DNA of 64,000 nt from an uncultured Collinsella sp. (GTDB lineage Bacteria > Actinomycetota > Coriobacteriia > Coriobacteriales > Coriobacteriaceae): the NCBI GenBank assembly GCA_938023705.1, contig CALJDJ010000095.1, forward strand, positions 4,237 through 68,236, read 5' to 3'. The first letter of the stretch is position 1, and every line of letters starts with the position of its first letter. Shown here piece by piece: positions 1 to 8,801 of the stretch. Made by a program: the position numbers and the translations under genes. Below the pieces are notes generated by a model. The model had not been told where the DNA came from and did not search any database. It saw only the letters and a list, made by a program, of their open reading frames with translations.

Positions 1-1
1 C

Positions 2-1246
2 CTGCCCAGCCCGCTCGACGTTGAGGCCGTCACCGGTACCGATCCGGACACCGGCGAGGAGATTCAGCGTCATCCTTCCTTCGACGAGCCCTTCTCCGGC
101 CTGGTCTTCAAGATCATGACCGACCCGTTCGTCGGTAAGCTCACCTACGTCCGCGTTTACTCCGGCCGCGCCGAGTCCGGCTCCTACGTTGTCAACGCTT
201 CCAACGGTCAGCGCGAGCGCCTCGGCCGCATCCTCGAGATGAACGCCGCCGAGCGTATCGACCGTGACGACGCTGCCGCCGGCGACATCGTCGCTTGCGT
301 CGGCTTCAAGAACTCCACCACCGGTGACACCCTGTGCGCCGAGGGCAAGGAGATCGTCCTCGAGAAGATTGAGTTCGCTAAGCCCGTTATTGACGTTGCC
401 ATCGAGCCCAAGACCAAGGCCGAGCAGGACAAGATGTCCCTGGCTCTGACCAAGCTCGCCGAGGAGGACCCGACCTTCCAGGTGTCCACCAACCACGAGA
501 CCGGCCAGACCATCATCGCCGGCATGGGCGAGCTGCACCTCGAGATCATCGTCGACCGTCTGCTCCGCGAGTTCAAGGTTGACGCTAACGTCGGTAAGCC
601 CCAGGTTGCCTACCGCGAGACCGCCGGTCACGACGTCGAGAAGGCTGAGGGCAAGTTCGTCCGTCAGTCCGGCGGTCGCGGTCAGTACGGCCACGCCGTC
701 ATCAAGCTCGAGAAGATGGAGGAGGGCTTCGGCTACGAGTTCGTCAACGCTATCGTCGGCGGCGTCGTGCCCAAGGAGTACATCCCGTCCATCGACAAGG
801 GCATCCAGGAGGCCCTGAACACCGGTGTTATCGCCGGCTTCCCGGTCCTCGACGTTAAGGTCACCCTGTTCGACGGTTCTTACCACGAGGTCGACTCCTC
901 CGAGGCCGCCTTCAAGATCGCCGGTTCCATGGCTATCAAGGACGCTCTCAAGAAGTCCGATCCGCAGCTGCTCGAGCCGATCATGGCTGTCGAGGTCGAG
1001 ACCCCCGAGCAGTACATGGGCGACGTTATGGGCAACCTCTCCGGTCGCCGCGGCAAGATCGAGGGCATGGAGGATCGCAAGAACAGCAAGCTCATCCGTG
1101 CCAAGGTGCCGCTGGGCGAGATGTTCGGTTACGCTACCGACCTTCGCTCCCAGACCCAGGGCCGTGCATCCTACACGATGCAGTTCGACTCTTATGAGCC
1201 CGCGCCCAAGTCCATCGTGGACGAGGTCATGAGCAAGAACGCCTAA
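2..1246 (+). CDS. fusA: Elongation factor G, C-terminal part (5' end outside window)
   Basis: The reading frame is already open at base 2, so the gene begins upstream and only domains II to V are present. EF-G is the ribosomal translocase GTPase. The visible part includes the domain II segment with [17 protein letters not shown], the domain III stretch with [14 protein letters not shown], domain IV with [14 protein letters not shown], and the domain V end with [16 protein letters not shown]. The G domain is not in the window. rpsJ follows 60 bases later in the same direction. Identity is certain; the full length cannot be judged. Confidence 0.98.
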   Translation: MPSPLDVEAVTGTDPDTGEEIQRHPSFDEPFSGLVFKIMTDPFVGKLTYVRVYSGRAESGSYVVNASNGQRERLGRILEMNAAERIDRDDAAAGDIVACVGFKNSTTGDTLCAEGKEIVLEKIEFAKPVIDVAIEPKTKAEQDKMSLALTKLAEEDPTFQVSTNHETGQTIIAGMGELHLEIIVDRLLREFKVDANVGKPQVAYRETAGHDVEKAEGKFVRQSGGRGQYGHAVIKLEKMEEGFGYEFVNAIVGGVVPKEYIPSIDKGIQEALNTGVIAGFPVLDVKVTLFDGSYHEVDSSEAAFKIAGSMAIKDALKKSDPQLLEPIMAVEVETPEQYMGDVMGNLSGRRGKIEGMEDRKNSKLIRAKVPLGEMFGYATDLRSQTQGRASYTMQFDSYEPAPKSIVDEVMSKNA

Positions 1247-1306
1247 GTTCGAGCTCCCTGTTACGTAATCCGCGAGAACATCTCTCGCACTCTTTGGAGG
1301 TTTAAG

Positions 1307-1615
1307 TTGGCTACCCAGAAGATCCGCATTCGCCTCAAGGGCTATGATCACGAGGTCGTCGATCAGTCCGCGAAGCTCATCGTCGAGACCGCTCAGAAGA
1401 CCGGTGCTCGCGTTTCCGGTCCTGTCCCCCTGCCCACCGAGCGCAACCTGTACACGGTTATCCGCTCGCCGCACGTGAACAAGGACTCCCGTGAGCAGTT
1501 CGAGATGCGCACCCACAAGCGCCTCATCGACATCCTCGACCCCACCTCGGGCACCGTTGATTCGCTTATGCGTCTCGACCTCCCCGCTGGCGTCGACATC
1601 GACATCAAGCTCTAA
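1307..1615 (+). CDS. rpsJ: 30S ribosomal protein S10
   Basis: This 102-aa protein has the usual S10 length. It contains the S10 signature around [19 protein letters not shown] and the ending of the family ([11 protein letters not shown]). S10 sits in the 30S head and, as NusE, in antitermination complexes. The start is TTG at 1307, placed by a GGAGG at 1296-1300; no in-frame ATG fits better. S10 normally opens the long S10 ribosomal operon. Here it sits directly after fusA, with no tuf gene between, and ends in a strong terminator. It therefore appears to be the last gene of a str-type operon and split from rplC. Confidence 0.97.
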   Translation: MATQKIRIRLKGYDHEVVDQSAKLIVETAQKTGARVSGPVPLPTERNLYTVIRSPHVNKDSREQFEMRTHKRLIDILDPTSGTVDSLMRLDLPAGVDIDIKL

Positions 1616-1634
1616 GCGATATCGCTCATAGCTT

Positions 1635-1677
1635 AAAGGGCCCCGCTGCCGTTACGGTAGCGGGGCCCTTTTGTTTT
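1635..1677 (+). terminator. Rho-independent terminator after rpsJ
   Basis: A GC-rich stem (AAGGGCCCCGCT pairing with AGCGGGGCCCTT) closes a short loop and is followed by TTTTGTTTT. It separates rpsJ from the convergent birA gene. Confidence 0.93.
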
Positions 1678-1731
1678 GCATGATGGGTTTGGATCGCCGG
1701 GTAAGGCTGCCGAGCGGCTGGCTGTGGCGAC

Positions 1732-2508
1732 CTACTCACTCAAGGGGCGCAATGACGCTTCCTCAAAATGGAAGGATCGCAAGCCGTCTTCTGTTTCGAT
1801 GCACGCACGACCAAAGCCATCGACCGTTTTAAAGATGCCTCGCGCCAGCTCGTCACCGGCAGGGGAGCGGGCGATAACGTGCTTTCCAATCCAATTGAGG
1901 TGAGCGACATATTCGCCGTGGACGGGCGCGAGCGGTCCGGTGTTTTCTTCCATGGCGTTGAGGCGTTCTGCCCAGGCATCTATAGCGTCTATAACTGCGT
2001 GATAGACCTCATCGAGGAGCATGTCGACAGCTGGAACGTTCTCGTTAAGGTCCGAGAGACCGATTGCCGGCAGGCCGCCATCGGGCACCTCTTGGGGCGC
2101 ATAGTTCACATTGACACCAATGCCACAGACGGCGAAAGGTTTGCCTTCGTTATCGCGTGCGGCCTCGACCAGAATGCCGCCGAGTTTGCGTCCACGCGCG
2201 ACCAGGTCGTTGGGCCATTTGAGGCCAATCTCGTTTGCAAGACCCTGTTTTTCGAGCGCCTCGAGCACCGCTAGGCCGCTGACGGCAGCAAGACCAGAGT
2301 ACTTCGCAGGATTAACGCATGGACGCAGGACAATCGAAAGCAATAGGTTGCCGGCGGTTGAATCCCACTTGTGGCCGCGCCGGCCGCGTCCTGCTGTCTG
2401 AGCCCGGGCGGCAAGTCCTGTTCCGTGCGGCGCTCCCTGTTTTCCTGCTTCGAGCAGGTCATCGTTGGTCGATCCGGTTACGTCGACTATCGTTAATTTG
2501 GCATCCAT
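1732..2508 (-). CDS. birA: Biotin--[acetyl-CoA-carboxylase] ligase, monofunctional BirA
   Basis: This 258-aa enzyme attaches biotin, via biotinyl-AMP, to the AccB carrier lysine. It has the biotin/AMP-binding GRGRRGHKW motif near residue 40, the KWPNDL motif near residue 98 and the KLGGILVE stretch. The start at 2508 is chosen because AAGGAGGT lies just upstream; the frame stays open to 2595 without another ribosome site. There is no N-terminal winged helix, so this is a group I ligase and not the biotin-operon repressor. It is divergent from the fatty-acid operon that encodes its substrate (accB) and shares the intergenic region holding two operator-like palindromes, so joint control is plausible. 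Confidence 0.95.
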   Translation of the reverse strand: MDAKLTIVDVTGSTNDDLLEAGKQGAPHGTGLAARAQTAGRGRRGHKWDSTAGNLLLSIVLRPCVNPAKYSGLAAVSGLAVLEALEKQGLANEIGLKWPNDLVARGRKLGGILVEAARDNEGKPFAVCGIGVNVNYAPQEVPDGGLPAIGLSDLNENVPAVDMLLDEVYHAVIDAIDAWAERLNAMEENTGPLAPVHGEYVAHLNWIGKHVIARSPAGDELARGIFKTVDGFGRACIETEDGLRSFHFEEASLRPLSE

Positions 2509-2600
2509 AACGGCTGCTACCTCCTTAATGAATAAGTGAATAACGCAATGGTGTCGAGAGAGACACAATGTGAAGCCTTTGTCGCATTTGGACAATTTAA

Positions 2601-2666
2601 TGTTAACACGTCAACAACGACAAAATTGCGCTATCCTCTCTTGGTCGATGTAAACACGTCAACAAC
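2601..2666. promoter_or_regulatory. Two near-identical palindromic operators between birA and fabH
   Basis: TGTTAACACGTCAACAAC at 2601-2618 and TGTAAACACGTCAACAAC at 2649-2666 differ at one base and lie 48 bp apart. Each contains an imperfect inverted repeat (GTTnAC facing GTnAAC). The second copy ends just before the fabH ribosome site AAAGGAGG. A possible -10 TATCCT at 2632-2637 lies between them. This arrangement suggests a dimeric repressor of lipid synthesis that could also act on birA. The regulator is not encoded nearby and I cannot name it. Confidence 0.7.
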
Positions 2667-2682
2667 TCAAAGGAGGTTAGTG

Positions 2683-3642
2683 ATGGGTTTCACGATTCTT
2701 GGAACAGGCTCGGCGCTTCCCAAGCGCAGTGTTTCCAATGACGAGCTGTCCGAGTTCCTCGATACCTCGGATGAGTGGATTTTTACCCGCACAGGTATTA
2801 AGAGTCGCCACGTCTGCACCACCGAGTCACTTGACGACCTTGCCGTAGCGGCGAGCGAGCGGGCACTTCAGGTGTCCGGAATCGACGCGAGCCAGTTGGA
2901 TCTGATCGTCTGCTCGACGACGACGGGTGACCACCTTGTTCCCGCCGAGGCGTGTGCCGTTGCTGAGCGACTGGGCGCGACGTGCCCTGCCTTCGATGTC
3001 TCGGCTGCCTGCGCCGGCTTCGTATTTGCGCTCGATGTTGCCGAGGGCTATATCGCCCGAGGACGAGCCAAGCATGTGCTTGTCGTTGCCGCCGAGCAGA
3101 TGACGCGCGCGCTCGACTGGACCGACCGCGCCACCTGTGTGCTCTTTGGCGATGGGGCAGGCGCCGCGGTGATTGAGGCTGGGGGAGACAGCCCCCTTGC
3201 CGTTGAGCTTTCGACGGCGCCCGACGTCGAGACGTTGTGCGTTCCCGGTCTGGTCGGCACCTCGCCGTTTAAGGCCTCCGCAGATAGCGAGAGCGTGCTG
3301 TCCATGAATGGCCGCCGCGTGTTCAAGTTCGGCGTCAACGCGATTTGCGACACGGTCCATAAGCTTGCGAGCGATGCGGGCATTTCGGTCGAGGACATCG
3401 ACCATTTTGTATTCCATCAGGCTAACGAACGAATCCTGAGTCAGGCGGTCAAGCGCCTCGGTGTGCCAGACAAGCGCGTGGTTCGAACGCTGCGCGAGAC
3501 CGGCAACATTTCGAGCGCCTGCATTCCCTTTGCGCTTGACCGGCTGGCACGCACCGACGCACTGAATACGGGCGACACCATCGCCCTCGTTGGATTTGGC
3601 GCCGGTCTGGATATAGGTGGCTATCTGCTTCGTTGGAAGTAG
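2683..3642 (+). CDS. fabH: 3-oxoacyl-[acyl-carrier-protein] synthase III
   Basis: KAS III starts fatty-acid chains by condensing an acyl-CoA primer with malonyl-ACP. The 319-aa protein has the family length. The triad is intact: Cys110 in VSAACAGF, His245 in FHQANER and Asn275 in TGNISSA. ATG at 2683 is preceded by AAAGGAGG at good spacing; the frame is open further upstream but without a ribosome site. It is the first gene of a continuous ten-gene fatty-acid operon and lies directly behind the paired operators. Confidence 0.97.
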   Translation: MGFTILGTGSALPKRSVSNDELSEFLDTSDEWIFTRTGIKSRHVCTTESLDDLAVAASERALQVSGIDASQLDLIVCSTTTGDHLVPAEACAVAERLGATCPAFDVSAACAGFVFALDVAEGYIARGRAKHVLVVAAEQMTRALDWTDRATCVLFGDGAGAAVIEAGGDSPLAVELSTAPDVETLCVPGLVGTSPFKASADSESVLSMNGRRVFKFGVNAICDTVHKLASDAGISVEDIDHFVFHQANERILSQAVKRLGVPDKRVVRTLRETGNISSACIPFALDRLARTDALNTGDTIALVGFGAGLDIGGYLLRWK

Positions 3643-3693
3643 TCGCACATAGGAAATAAAACGCCCCTAGGGCACAAACAAAGGAGAACTACC

Positions 3694-3930
3694 ATGGCAG
3701 ATCAGAAGACCTTCGAGCGCGTTTGCGACGTTATCCGCGAGACCGCTGGCCTTGACGACGTCGAGATGAAGCCCGAGTCCACGCTCGAGGAGATTGGTCT
3801 CGACAGTTTGGGCACCGTCGAGATCCTCGTCGCCGTCGAGGACGAGTTTGGCATCCAGCTCGATACCGAGGAGAACCCCAAGACGGTCGGCGAGTTCGCC
3901 GATACGGTCGAGGCGGCATTGGAGAAGTAG
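3694..3930 (+). CDS. acpP: Acyl carrier protein
   Basis: This 78-aa acidic protein is typical of ACP. Ser38 in GLDSLGTVE is the 4'-phosphopantetheine attachment site. It carries the growing acyl chain for every other enzyme of the operon. AAGGAG precedes the start. It lies 51 bases after fabH and two bases before fabK. Confidence 0.97.
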   Translation: MADQKTFERVCDVIRETAGLDDVEMKPESTLEEIGLDSLGTVEILVAVEDEFGIQLDTEENPKTVGEFADTVEAALEK

Positions 3931-3932
3931 AG

Positions 3933-4877
3933 ATGCTCAAGACTCCTCTCTGCGATCTGCTCGGCATCGAAAAGCCCGTGTTCCAGGGCGGTATGGCCTG
4001 GATTGCCGACGCCTCGCTGGCGTCCGCTGTGTCCGAGGCGGGCGGCTTAGGGATCATCGCGGCCATGAACGCCGACGCCAACTGGCTGCGCGACCAGATT
4101 CACGAGCTGCGCGCCAGGACGGATAAGCCCTTTGGTGTCAACGTCATGCTCATGAGCCCGTTTGCCGACGAGGTCGCGCAGGTCGTTATTGACGAGCGAG
4201 TGCCGGTCGTCGTGACGGGCGCCGGAAATCCCACCAAGTACATGAAGGCGTGGAACGAGGCGGGCATCAAGGTCATCCCGGTTGTTGCATCTGTGGCGCT
4301 GGCGCGTCTCGTGGCGCGTCGTGGAGCCACTGCCGTGGTTGCCGAGGGTACCGAATCAGGCGGCCATATTGGCGAGACCTCGACGATGGCACTGGTGCCG
4401 CAGGTTGTCGATGCGGTCGATATTCCCGTGGTTGCGGCTGGCGGTATCGCCGATGGCCGCGGCGTGGCGGCCGCCTTTATGCTGGGCGCCGCCGGCGTGC
4501 AGGTGGGTACGCGCTTTCTGATCGCAGATGAGTGCACCGTATCGGAGCAGTACAAGGAGATGGTCCTGAAGGCCAACGACACCTCGACGCGTGCGACCGG
4601 CCGCTCGACGGGACACCCGGTGCGTGCCCTCAAGAGCCCCTTCACCAACGCCTACGCCAAGAGCGAGGCGGCGGGCGTAAGCGTCGAGGAGCTCGGGGCC
4701 ATGGGCACGGGCGCCCTTCGCAAGGCCGCCAAGGACGGCAATTACGAAGAGGGCTCGTTTTTGTGTGGACAGATTGCCGGCATGGTCAACGAGCGCCAAA
4801 GTGCACGTGAAATCGTTGACGACCTGGTCGATGGCGCCGAGCACGTCCTGAAGGGTGCGTGCGCATGGGTGGCGTAG
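3933..4877 (+). CDS. fabK: Enoyl-[acyl-carrier-protein] reductase II (FMN-dependent)
   Basis: FabK reduces trans-2-enoyl-ACP with NAD(P)H and FMN, the last step of each elongation cycle. The 314-aa protein has the 2-nitropropane-dioxygenase-like TIM-barrel hallmarks: PVFQGGMAWIADASLASAVS at the N-terminus, EGTESGGHIGETSTMALVPQ in the middle, and AAGGIADGRGVAAAFMLGA plus GVQVGTRFL in the FMN phosphate site. It is the only enoyl reductase in the operon; no FabI is present. FabK enzymes are known to resist triclosan, which predicts low sensitivity of this organism. Its last 13 bases overlap fabD. Confidence 0.95.
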   Translation: MLKTPLCDLLGIEKPVFQGGMAWIADASLASAVSEAGGLGIIAAMNADANWLRDQIHELRARTDKPFGVNVMLMSPFADEVAQVVIDERVPVVVTGAGNPTKYMKAWNEAGIKVIPVVASVALARLVARRGATAVVAEGTESGGHIGETSTMALVPQVVDAVDIPVVAAGGIADGRGVAAAFMLGAAGVQVGTRFLIADECTVSEQYKEMVLKANDTSTRATGRSTGHPVRALKSPFTNAYAKSEAAGVSVEELGAMGTGALRKAAKDGNYEEGSFLCGQIAGMVNERQSAREIVDDLVDGAEHVLKGACAWVA

Positions 4878-5791
4878 CGTTTCTGTTTGCCGGCCAGGGC
4901 GCCCAGCACCCCGCGATGGGCGTCGACCTGATCGAGGCATCGCCGGCCGCCGCCGAGGTGTTCGCCATTGCCGACGAGGTGCGCCCGGGGACCAGTGAGC
5001 AGTGCCGAAGCGCCTCCAAGGAGGAACTCTCGCAGACCGAGAACACGCAGCCGTGCGTGTTCGTTCACGATCTGGCAGCGGCTGCCGCCCTGCGTGAGCG
5101 CGGCGTGGTGCCTGCCGCCTGTGCGGGTTTTTCGCTTGGCGAGGTCGCCGCGCTCACCTTTGCGGGGGCGTTCGATACGCGAGCGGGCTTTGAGCTCGTG
5201 TGCGAGCGCGCGGCGCTGATGGCCGCGGCTGCCGAGCGCCATCCGGGCGGCATGCGCGCCGTCATCAAGCTCGATGCGGCGCAAGTCGAGAACCTGGCAA
5301 AACAGGCCGGCGAGGACTGCTGGCCGGTCAACTACAACAGTCCGCAGCAGACGGTTGTTGCCGGAGCGCCCGAGGCGCTGCAGGAGCTCGACGTCCTAGT
5401 AAAAGAGGCTGGCGGCCGCGCTATGAAAGTCGCGGTGTCGGGCGCATTTCATAGCCCCTATATGGCCGAGGCGACTGAGGGGCTGGCGACGTATATCCAA
5501 GCCGGCCACGCGCCGTCACCGCTGCTGATTCCGGTCATGGCAAACATGACGGCGGCGCCCTATCCGGCGGACCCGCGAGCGGCATCGGATGTCTTGGCCA
5601 ATCAGGTGAGTCATGCCGTTCGTTGGGTCGACACGCTGCATACTCTGCAGAATCAGGGCATCGACACGTTTATTGAGGTCGGCCCTGGCAAAACGCTGTC
5701 GGGCCTGGTCAAGCGTACGCTGAGCGACGTTCGCGTGTATTCGTGCGAAACGGCCGAGCAGGTCGCAGCTATTGCCGACGAGCTCGCATAG
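4865..5791 (+). CDS. fabD: Malonyl-CoA:ACP transacylase
   Basis: FabD loads malonate from malonyl-CoA onto ACP. The 308-aa protein starts FLFAGQGAQ, carries the nucleophile Ser90 in GFSLGE (Phe where most members have His) and the partner His196 in SGAFHSPYM. The ATG at 4865 lies within the end of fabK, so the two are translationally coupled. A GTG two codons upstream is also in frame. Confidence 0.96.
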   Translation: MGGVAFLFAGQGAQHPAMGVDLIEASPAAAEVFAIADEVRPGTSEQCRSASKEELSQTENTQPCVFVHDLAAAAALRERGVVPAACAGFSLGEVAALTFAGAFDTRAGFELVCERAALMAAAAERHPGGMRAVIKLDAAQVENLAKQAGEDCWPVNYNSPQQTVVAGAPEALQELDVLVKEAGGRAMKVAVSGAFHSPYMAEATEGLATYIQAGHAPSPLLIPVMANMTAAPYPADPRAASDVLANQVSHAVRWVDTLHTLQNQGIDTFIEVGPGKTLSGLVKRTLSDVRVYSCETAEQVAAIADELA

Positions 5792-5821
5792 TCCACAGGG
5801 CTGTAACCCGAAAGGAATGAC

Positions 5822-6595
5822 ATGGGCAACTTGAACAACGGCGCGCTCGAGCGCAACGACTCACGTCGCGTGGCACTGGTCACGGGCGGCTCGCGGGGTA
5901 TCGGCCGCGCCTGCGCTGTCGGTCTGGCGGAGGACGGCTTTGATATCGCCGTCGTCTATGCCGGCAGCGTCGATGCGGCGCGCAAGACGTGCGAAGCCTG
6001 TGAGGCGGTTGGCGCCACGGCACGCGCATATCAATGCGACGTGACCGATCCCGCTGCCGTCAACGCGTGCGTGGAAGCGGTCCTCAACGACTTTGGTTCC
6101 ATTTGGGCGCTCGTCAACAACGCCGGCATCACCCGCGATGGCCTGCTCATACGCATGGGCGATGACGCATTCGATCGCGTGCTCGATGTCAATCTCAAGG
6201 GAACATTCAATATGACGCGCGCGCTCACCAAGACCTTTATGCGCCAGCGCGGCGGTTGCGTCGTCAACATGAGCTCGGTCGTGGGCCTGATGGGCAATGC
6301 CGGGCAAGCCAACTACGCTGCTTCCAAGGCAGGCGTGATAGGGCTTACCAAGGCGGTGGCGCGCGAGCTTGCGCCTCGTGGCGTACGAGCGAACGCGGTC
6401 GCCCCCGGGTTTGTCGAGACAGATATGACGGCAAAGCTCTCGGAGAAGGTGCGTACAGCAACCGAGGAACAGATTCCCCTTAAGCGCATGGCACGTCCCG
6501 AGGAAGTGGCCGGCGTGGTGCGCTTTTTAGCGAGCGATGCGGCTGCTTACATTACGGGCGAGGTCGTACGCGTCGACGGCGGAATGGCGATGTAG
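5822..6595 (+). CDS. fabG: 3-oxoacyl-[acyl-carrier-protein] reductase
   Basis: This short-chain dehydrogenase reduces beta-ketoacyl-ACP with NADPH. The 257-aa protein shows the Rossmann motif TGGSRGIGRA (residues 21-30), the structural NNAG (99-102), and the catalytic serine near 151-152, Tyr165 and Lys169 in YAASK. The C-terminus (YITGEVVRVDGGMAM) is typical. GAAAGGAA precedes the start. The N-terminus is about ten residues longer than usual. Confidence 0.96.
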   Translation: MGNLNNGALERNDSRRVALVTGGSRGIGRACAVGLAEDGFDIAVVYAGSVDAARKTCEACEAVGATARAYQCDVTDPAAVNACVEAVLNDFGSIWALVNNAGITRDGLLIRMGDDAFDRVLDVNLKGTFNMTRALTKTFMRQRGGCVVNMSSVVGLMGNAGQANYAASKAGVIGLTKAVARELAPRGVRANAVAPGFVETDMTAKLSEKVRTATEEQIPLKRMARPEEVAGVVRFLASDAAAYITGEVVRVDGGMAM

Positions 6596-6634
6596 AAACC
6601 AGGGCCGAAGAACGGCTTGGATGAGGAGACCATG

Positions 6635-7882
6635 ATGGAACAGAGAGTTGCAATCACCGGCATCGGTGCCGTATCGCCGCTCGGCAACACCGCGCTTGCC
6701 ACCTGGGCGGCCATGTGCGCCGGGACCTGTGGCATCGGCCCGATCACGCACTTCGATACCGATGCGTTTACCGTCAAGGTGGCGGCCGAAGTCAAGGGCT
6801 TTGACGGCAACGAGTACTTTGGCAAGCGTGACGCCAAGCATCTGGACCCCTGCGTTCAGTTTGCGATGGCGGCTTCGGACGAGGCAATGCACGATGCGGG
6901 CTTTGATGTCGAAGGCGCCATCGATCGTGAGCGCCTGGGCGTCTACGTGGGCTCGGGCGTGGGCGGCATGACGACGCTCGTCGACAACGTCCACACGATC
7001 GCCGATCGTGGACCTCGCCGCGCATCGCCCTATATGATTGCGATGATGATCCCCAACATGGCTTCGGGCAATATCGCGATCCGCCACAAGGCAAAGGGAC
7101 CGACCCTGCCAGTCGTGACTGCTTGCGCGACCTCGGCCCATGCGGTGGGCGAGGCGTTCCGCGCCATCAAGCACGGCTATGCCGACGCGATCCTCGCGGG
7201 CGGCGCCGAGGCGGCCATTATCCCCGATGCCGTTGCAGGCTTTACGTCCTGCCGCGCATTGACCACCAACCCCGATCCTGCGACGGCTTGCCGCCCGTTC
7301 GATGCAGACCGCGACGGCTTTGTGATGGGCGAGGGCGCTTGCGTGCTGGCACTCGAGAGCATGGAACATGCGCAGGCGCGCGGTGCGCACATTTATGCCG
7401 AGGTCGTGGGCTACGGCAACACCGATGATGCTTATCACATCACGAGTCCCGATCCCGAGGCTGCCGGCATTGCCCGCGCGATATCGCTGGCGGTGGCCGA
7501 GGGCGACGTCAAGCCTTCCGAGGGCCTCTACATCAATGCCCACGGCACCTCGACCAAGCTTAATGATTCGTCCGAGACGGCGGGCATTAAGCGAGCGCTC
7601 GGCGAGGACGCGGCGCGCGCCGCACATGTCTCGTCGACCAAGTCGATGACGGGGCACATGATCGGTGCCACGGGGGCCATTGAGGTCATGGCCTGCGCCA
7701 TGGCACTCGAGCAGGGCGTGGTGCCGCCGACCATTAACTACCACACGCCCGATTCCGCCTGCGATCTTGATTACACGCCCAATCGCGCGGTTCGCGCCGA
7801 CCTTACCTGGGCGCTTTCGACCAACCTAGGCTTTGGCGGGCACAACGCCGCCATCGCGCTGCGTAGATATACGAGGAGCTAG
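6635..7882 (+). CDS. fabF: 3-oxoacyl-[acyl-carrier-protein] synthase II
   Basis: KAS II elongates acyl-ACP with malonyl-ACP. In the 415-aa form starting at 6635, the Cys-His-His triad is Cys164 (TACATSAHA), His303 (NAHGTST) and His341 (SMTGHMIGATG). The ATG at 6635 is chosen because GAGGAG (6623-6628) is well spaced; ATG 6632 and TTG 6617 are alternatives a few codons upstream. The length and Cys-His-His set exclude KAS III. Confidence 0.96.
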   Translation: MEQRVAITGIGAVSPLGNTALATWAAMCAGTCGIGPITHFDTDAFTVKVAAEVKGFDGNEYFGKRDAKHLDPCVQFAMAASDEAMHDAGFDVEGAIDRERLGVYVGSGVGGMTTLVDNVHTIADRGPRRASPYMIAMMIPNMASGNIAIRHKAKGPTLPVVTACATSAHAVGEAFRAIKHGYADAILAGGAEAAIIPDAVAGFTSCRALTTNPDPATACRPFDADRDGFVMGEGACVLALESMEHAQARGAHIYAEVVGYGNTDDAYHITSPDPEAAGIARAISLAVAEGDVKPSEGLYINAHGTSTKLNDSSETAGIKRALGEDAARAAHVSSTKSMTGHMIGATGAIEVMACAMALEQGVVPPTINYHTPDSACDLDYTPNRAVRADLTWALSTNLGFGGHNAAIALRRYTRS

Positions 7883-7885
7883 AGC

Positions 7886-8359
7886 ATGGATTCCAAAAGA
7901 CTTGCCGAGATAGCCGATGTGATGGAGGACCGCGGCCTCACGCGCGTACGCGTTGAGGAGCCCGATGGCACCGCGGTCGAACTCGAGCGCGCGAGTGTGG
8001 CGCAGCCGGTTGCCGTGCCCATGCCTATGCCGGGTGCCGTGGCCGCTCAAGTTGCAGCTCCCACAGTCGCGCCTGCCGCACCGGAACCCGCCACGCAGAC
8101 ACCTGCCGCCGCGCCGGAGCCCAAGGGCACCGAGGTGACTGCTCCCATGGTGGGCGTCTTCTATGCTGCCCCTGCGCCGGGCGACGAGCCGTTTGTGCGC
8201 GTGGGCTCCAAGGTCAAGGCCGGCGAGACCCTCTGCATCATCGAGGCCATGAAGGTTCTCAACGAGGTGACGGCCGAGGCAGACGGTGAGGTGCTCGAGA
8301 TCTGCGTGGCCGACGGCGACCTCGTGGAGTTTGGCAGCTGCCTCATGAGGATCGGATAG
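7886..8359 (+). CDS. accB: Biotin carboxyl carrier protein of acetyl-CoA carboxylase
   Basis: This 157-aa protein carries the biotin of acetyl-CoA carboxylase. The C-terminal biotinyl domain holds the EAMK motif, with Lys123 as the site modified by BirA. Between an N-terminal helix and this domain lies a flexible linker rich in Pro and Ala (about residues 38-80). It lies three bases after fabF. Confidence 0.96.
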   Translation: MDSKRLAEIADVMEDRGLTRVRVEEPDGTAVELERASVAQPVAVPMPMPGAVAAQVAAPTVAPAAPEPATQTPAAAPEPKGTEVTAPMVGVFYAAPAPGDEPFVRVGSKVKAGETLCIIEAMKVLNEVTAEADGEVLEICVADGDLVEFGSCLMRIG

Positions 8360-8368
8360 GTGATATCC

Positions 8369-8791
8369 ATGAACAAAGAAGAGCTCAAGAAGCTGTTACC
8401 GCATCGCGAGCCGATGCTTTTGCTCGACGAAGCCGAGCTGGTGGGCGACGAGGCCCACGGCAAGATCACGATTACAGGCGACGAGTACTTTTTGCAGGGA
8501 CATTTTCCGGGAAACCCGGTCGTTCCCGGCGTGATTCAGTGCGAGATGCTCGCCCAGAACTGCTGCGTGCTGCTGATGGGCGATGAGGAGGCGCGCGGCG
8601 CGACGCCGTTCTACACGAGTCTGGACAAGGTGCGCTTTAAGCGTCCGGTGCGCCCGGGCGACACGGTGGATCTAGTGTGCTCCATCACGCGTGCGCGCGG
8701 GCCGTTCCGCTTTGCGACGGGTACTGCGAGCGTCAACGGTGAGGTTTGCTGCCGCGCCGATATGTCTTTTGCACTCGTGCACGAAAGTTAA
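8369..8791 (+). CDS. fabZ: 3-hydroxyacyl-[acyl-carrier-protein] dehydratase
   Basis: FabZ dehydrates beta-hydroxyacyl-ACP. The 140-aa hot-dog-fold protein starts LKKLLPHREPMLLLDE and has the catalytic His45 in GHFPGNPVVPG and Glu59 in VIQCEM. ATG 8369 fits AGGTGA upstream; GTG 8360 is also in frame. No FabA is present, so any unsaturated fatty acids would have to be made another way. Confidence 0.95.
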   Translation: MNKEELKKLLPHREPMLLLDEAELVGDEAHGKITITGDEYFLQGHFPGNPVVPGVIQCEMLAQNCCVLLMGDEEARGATPFYTSLDKVRFKRPVRPGDTVDLVCSITRARGPFRFATGTASVNGEVCCRADMSFALVHES

Positions 8792-8801
8792 GGAAGGCTT
8801 C

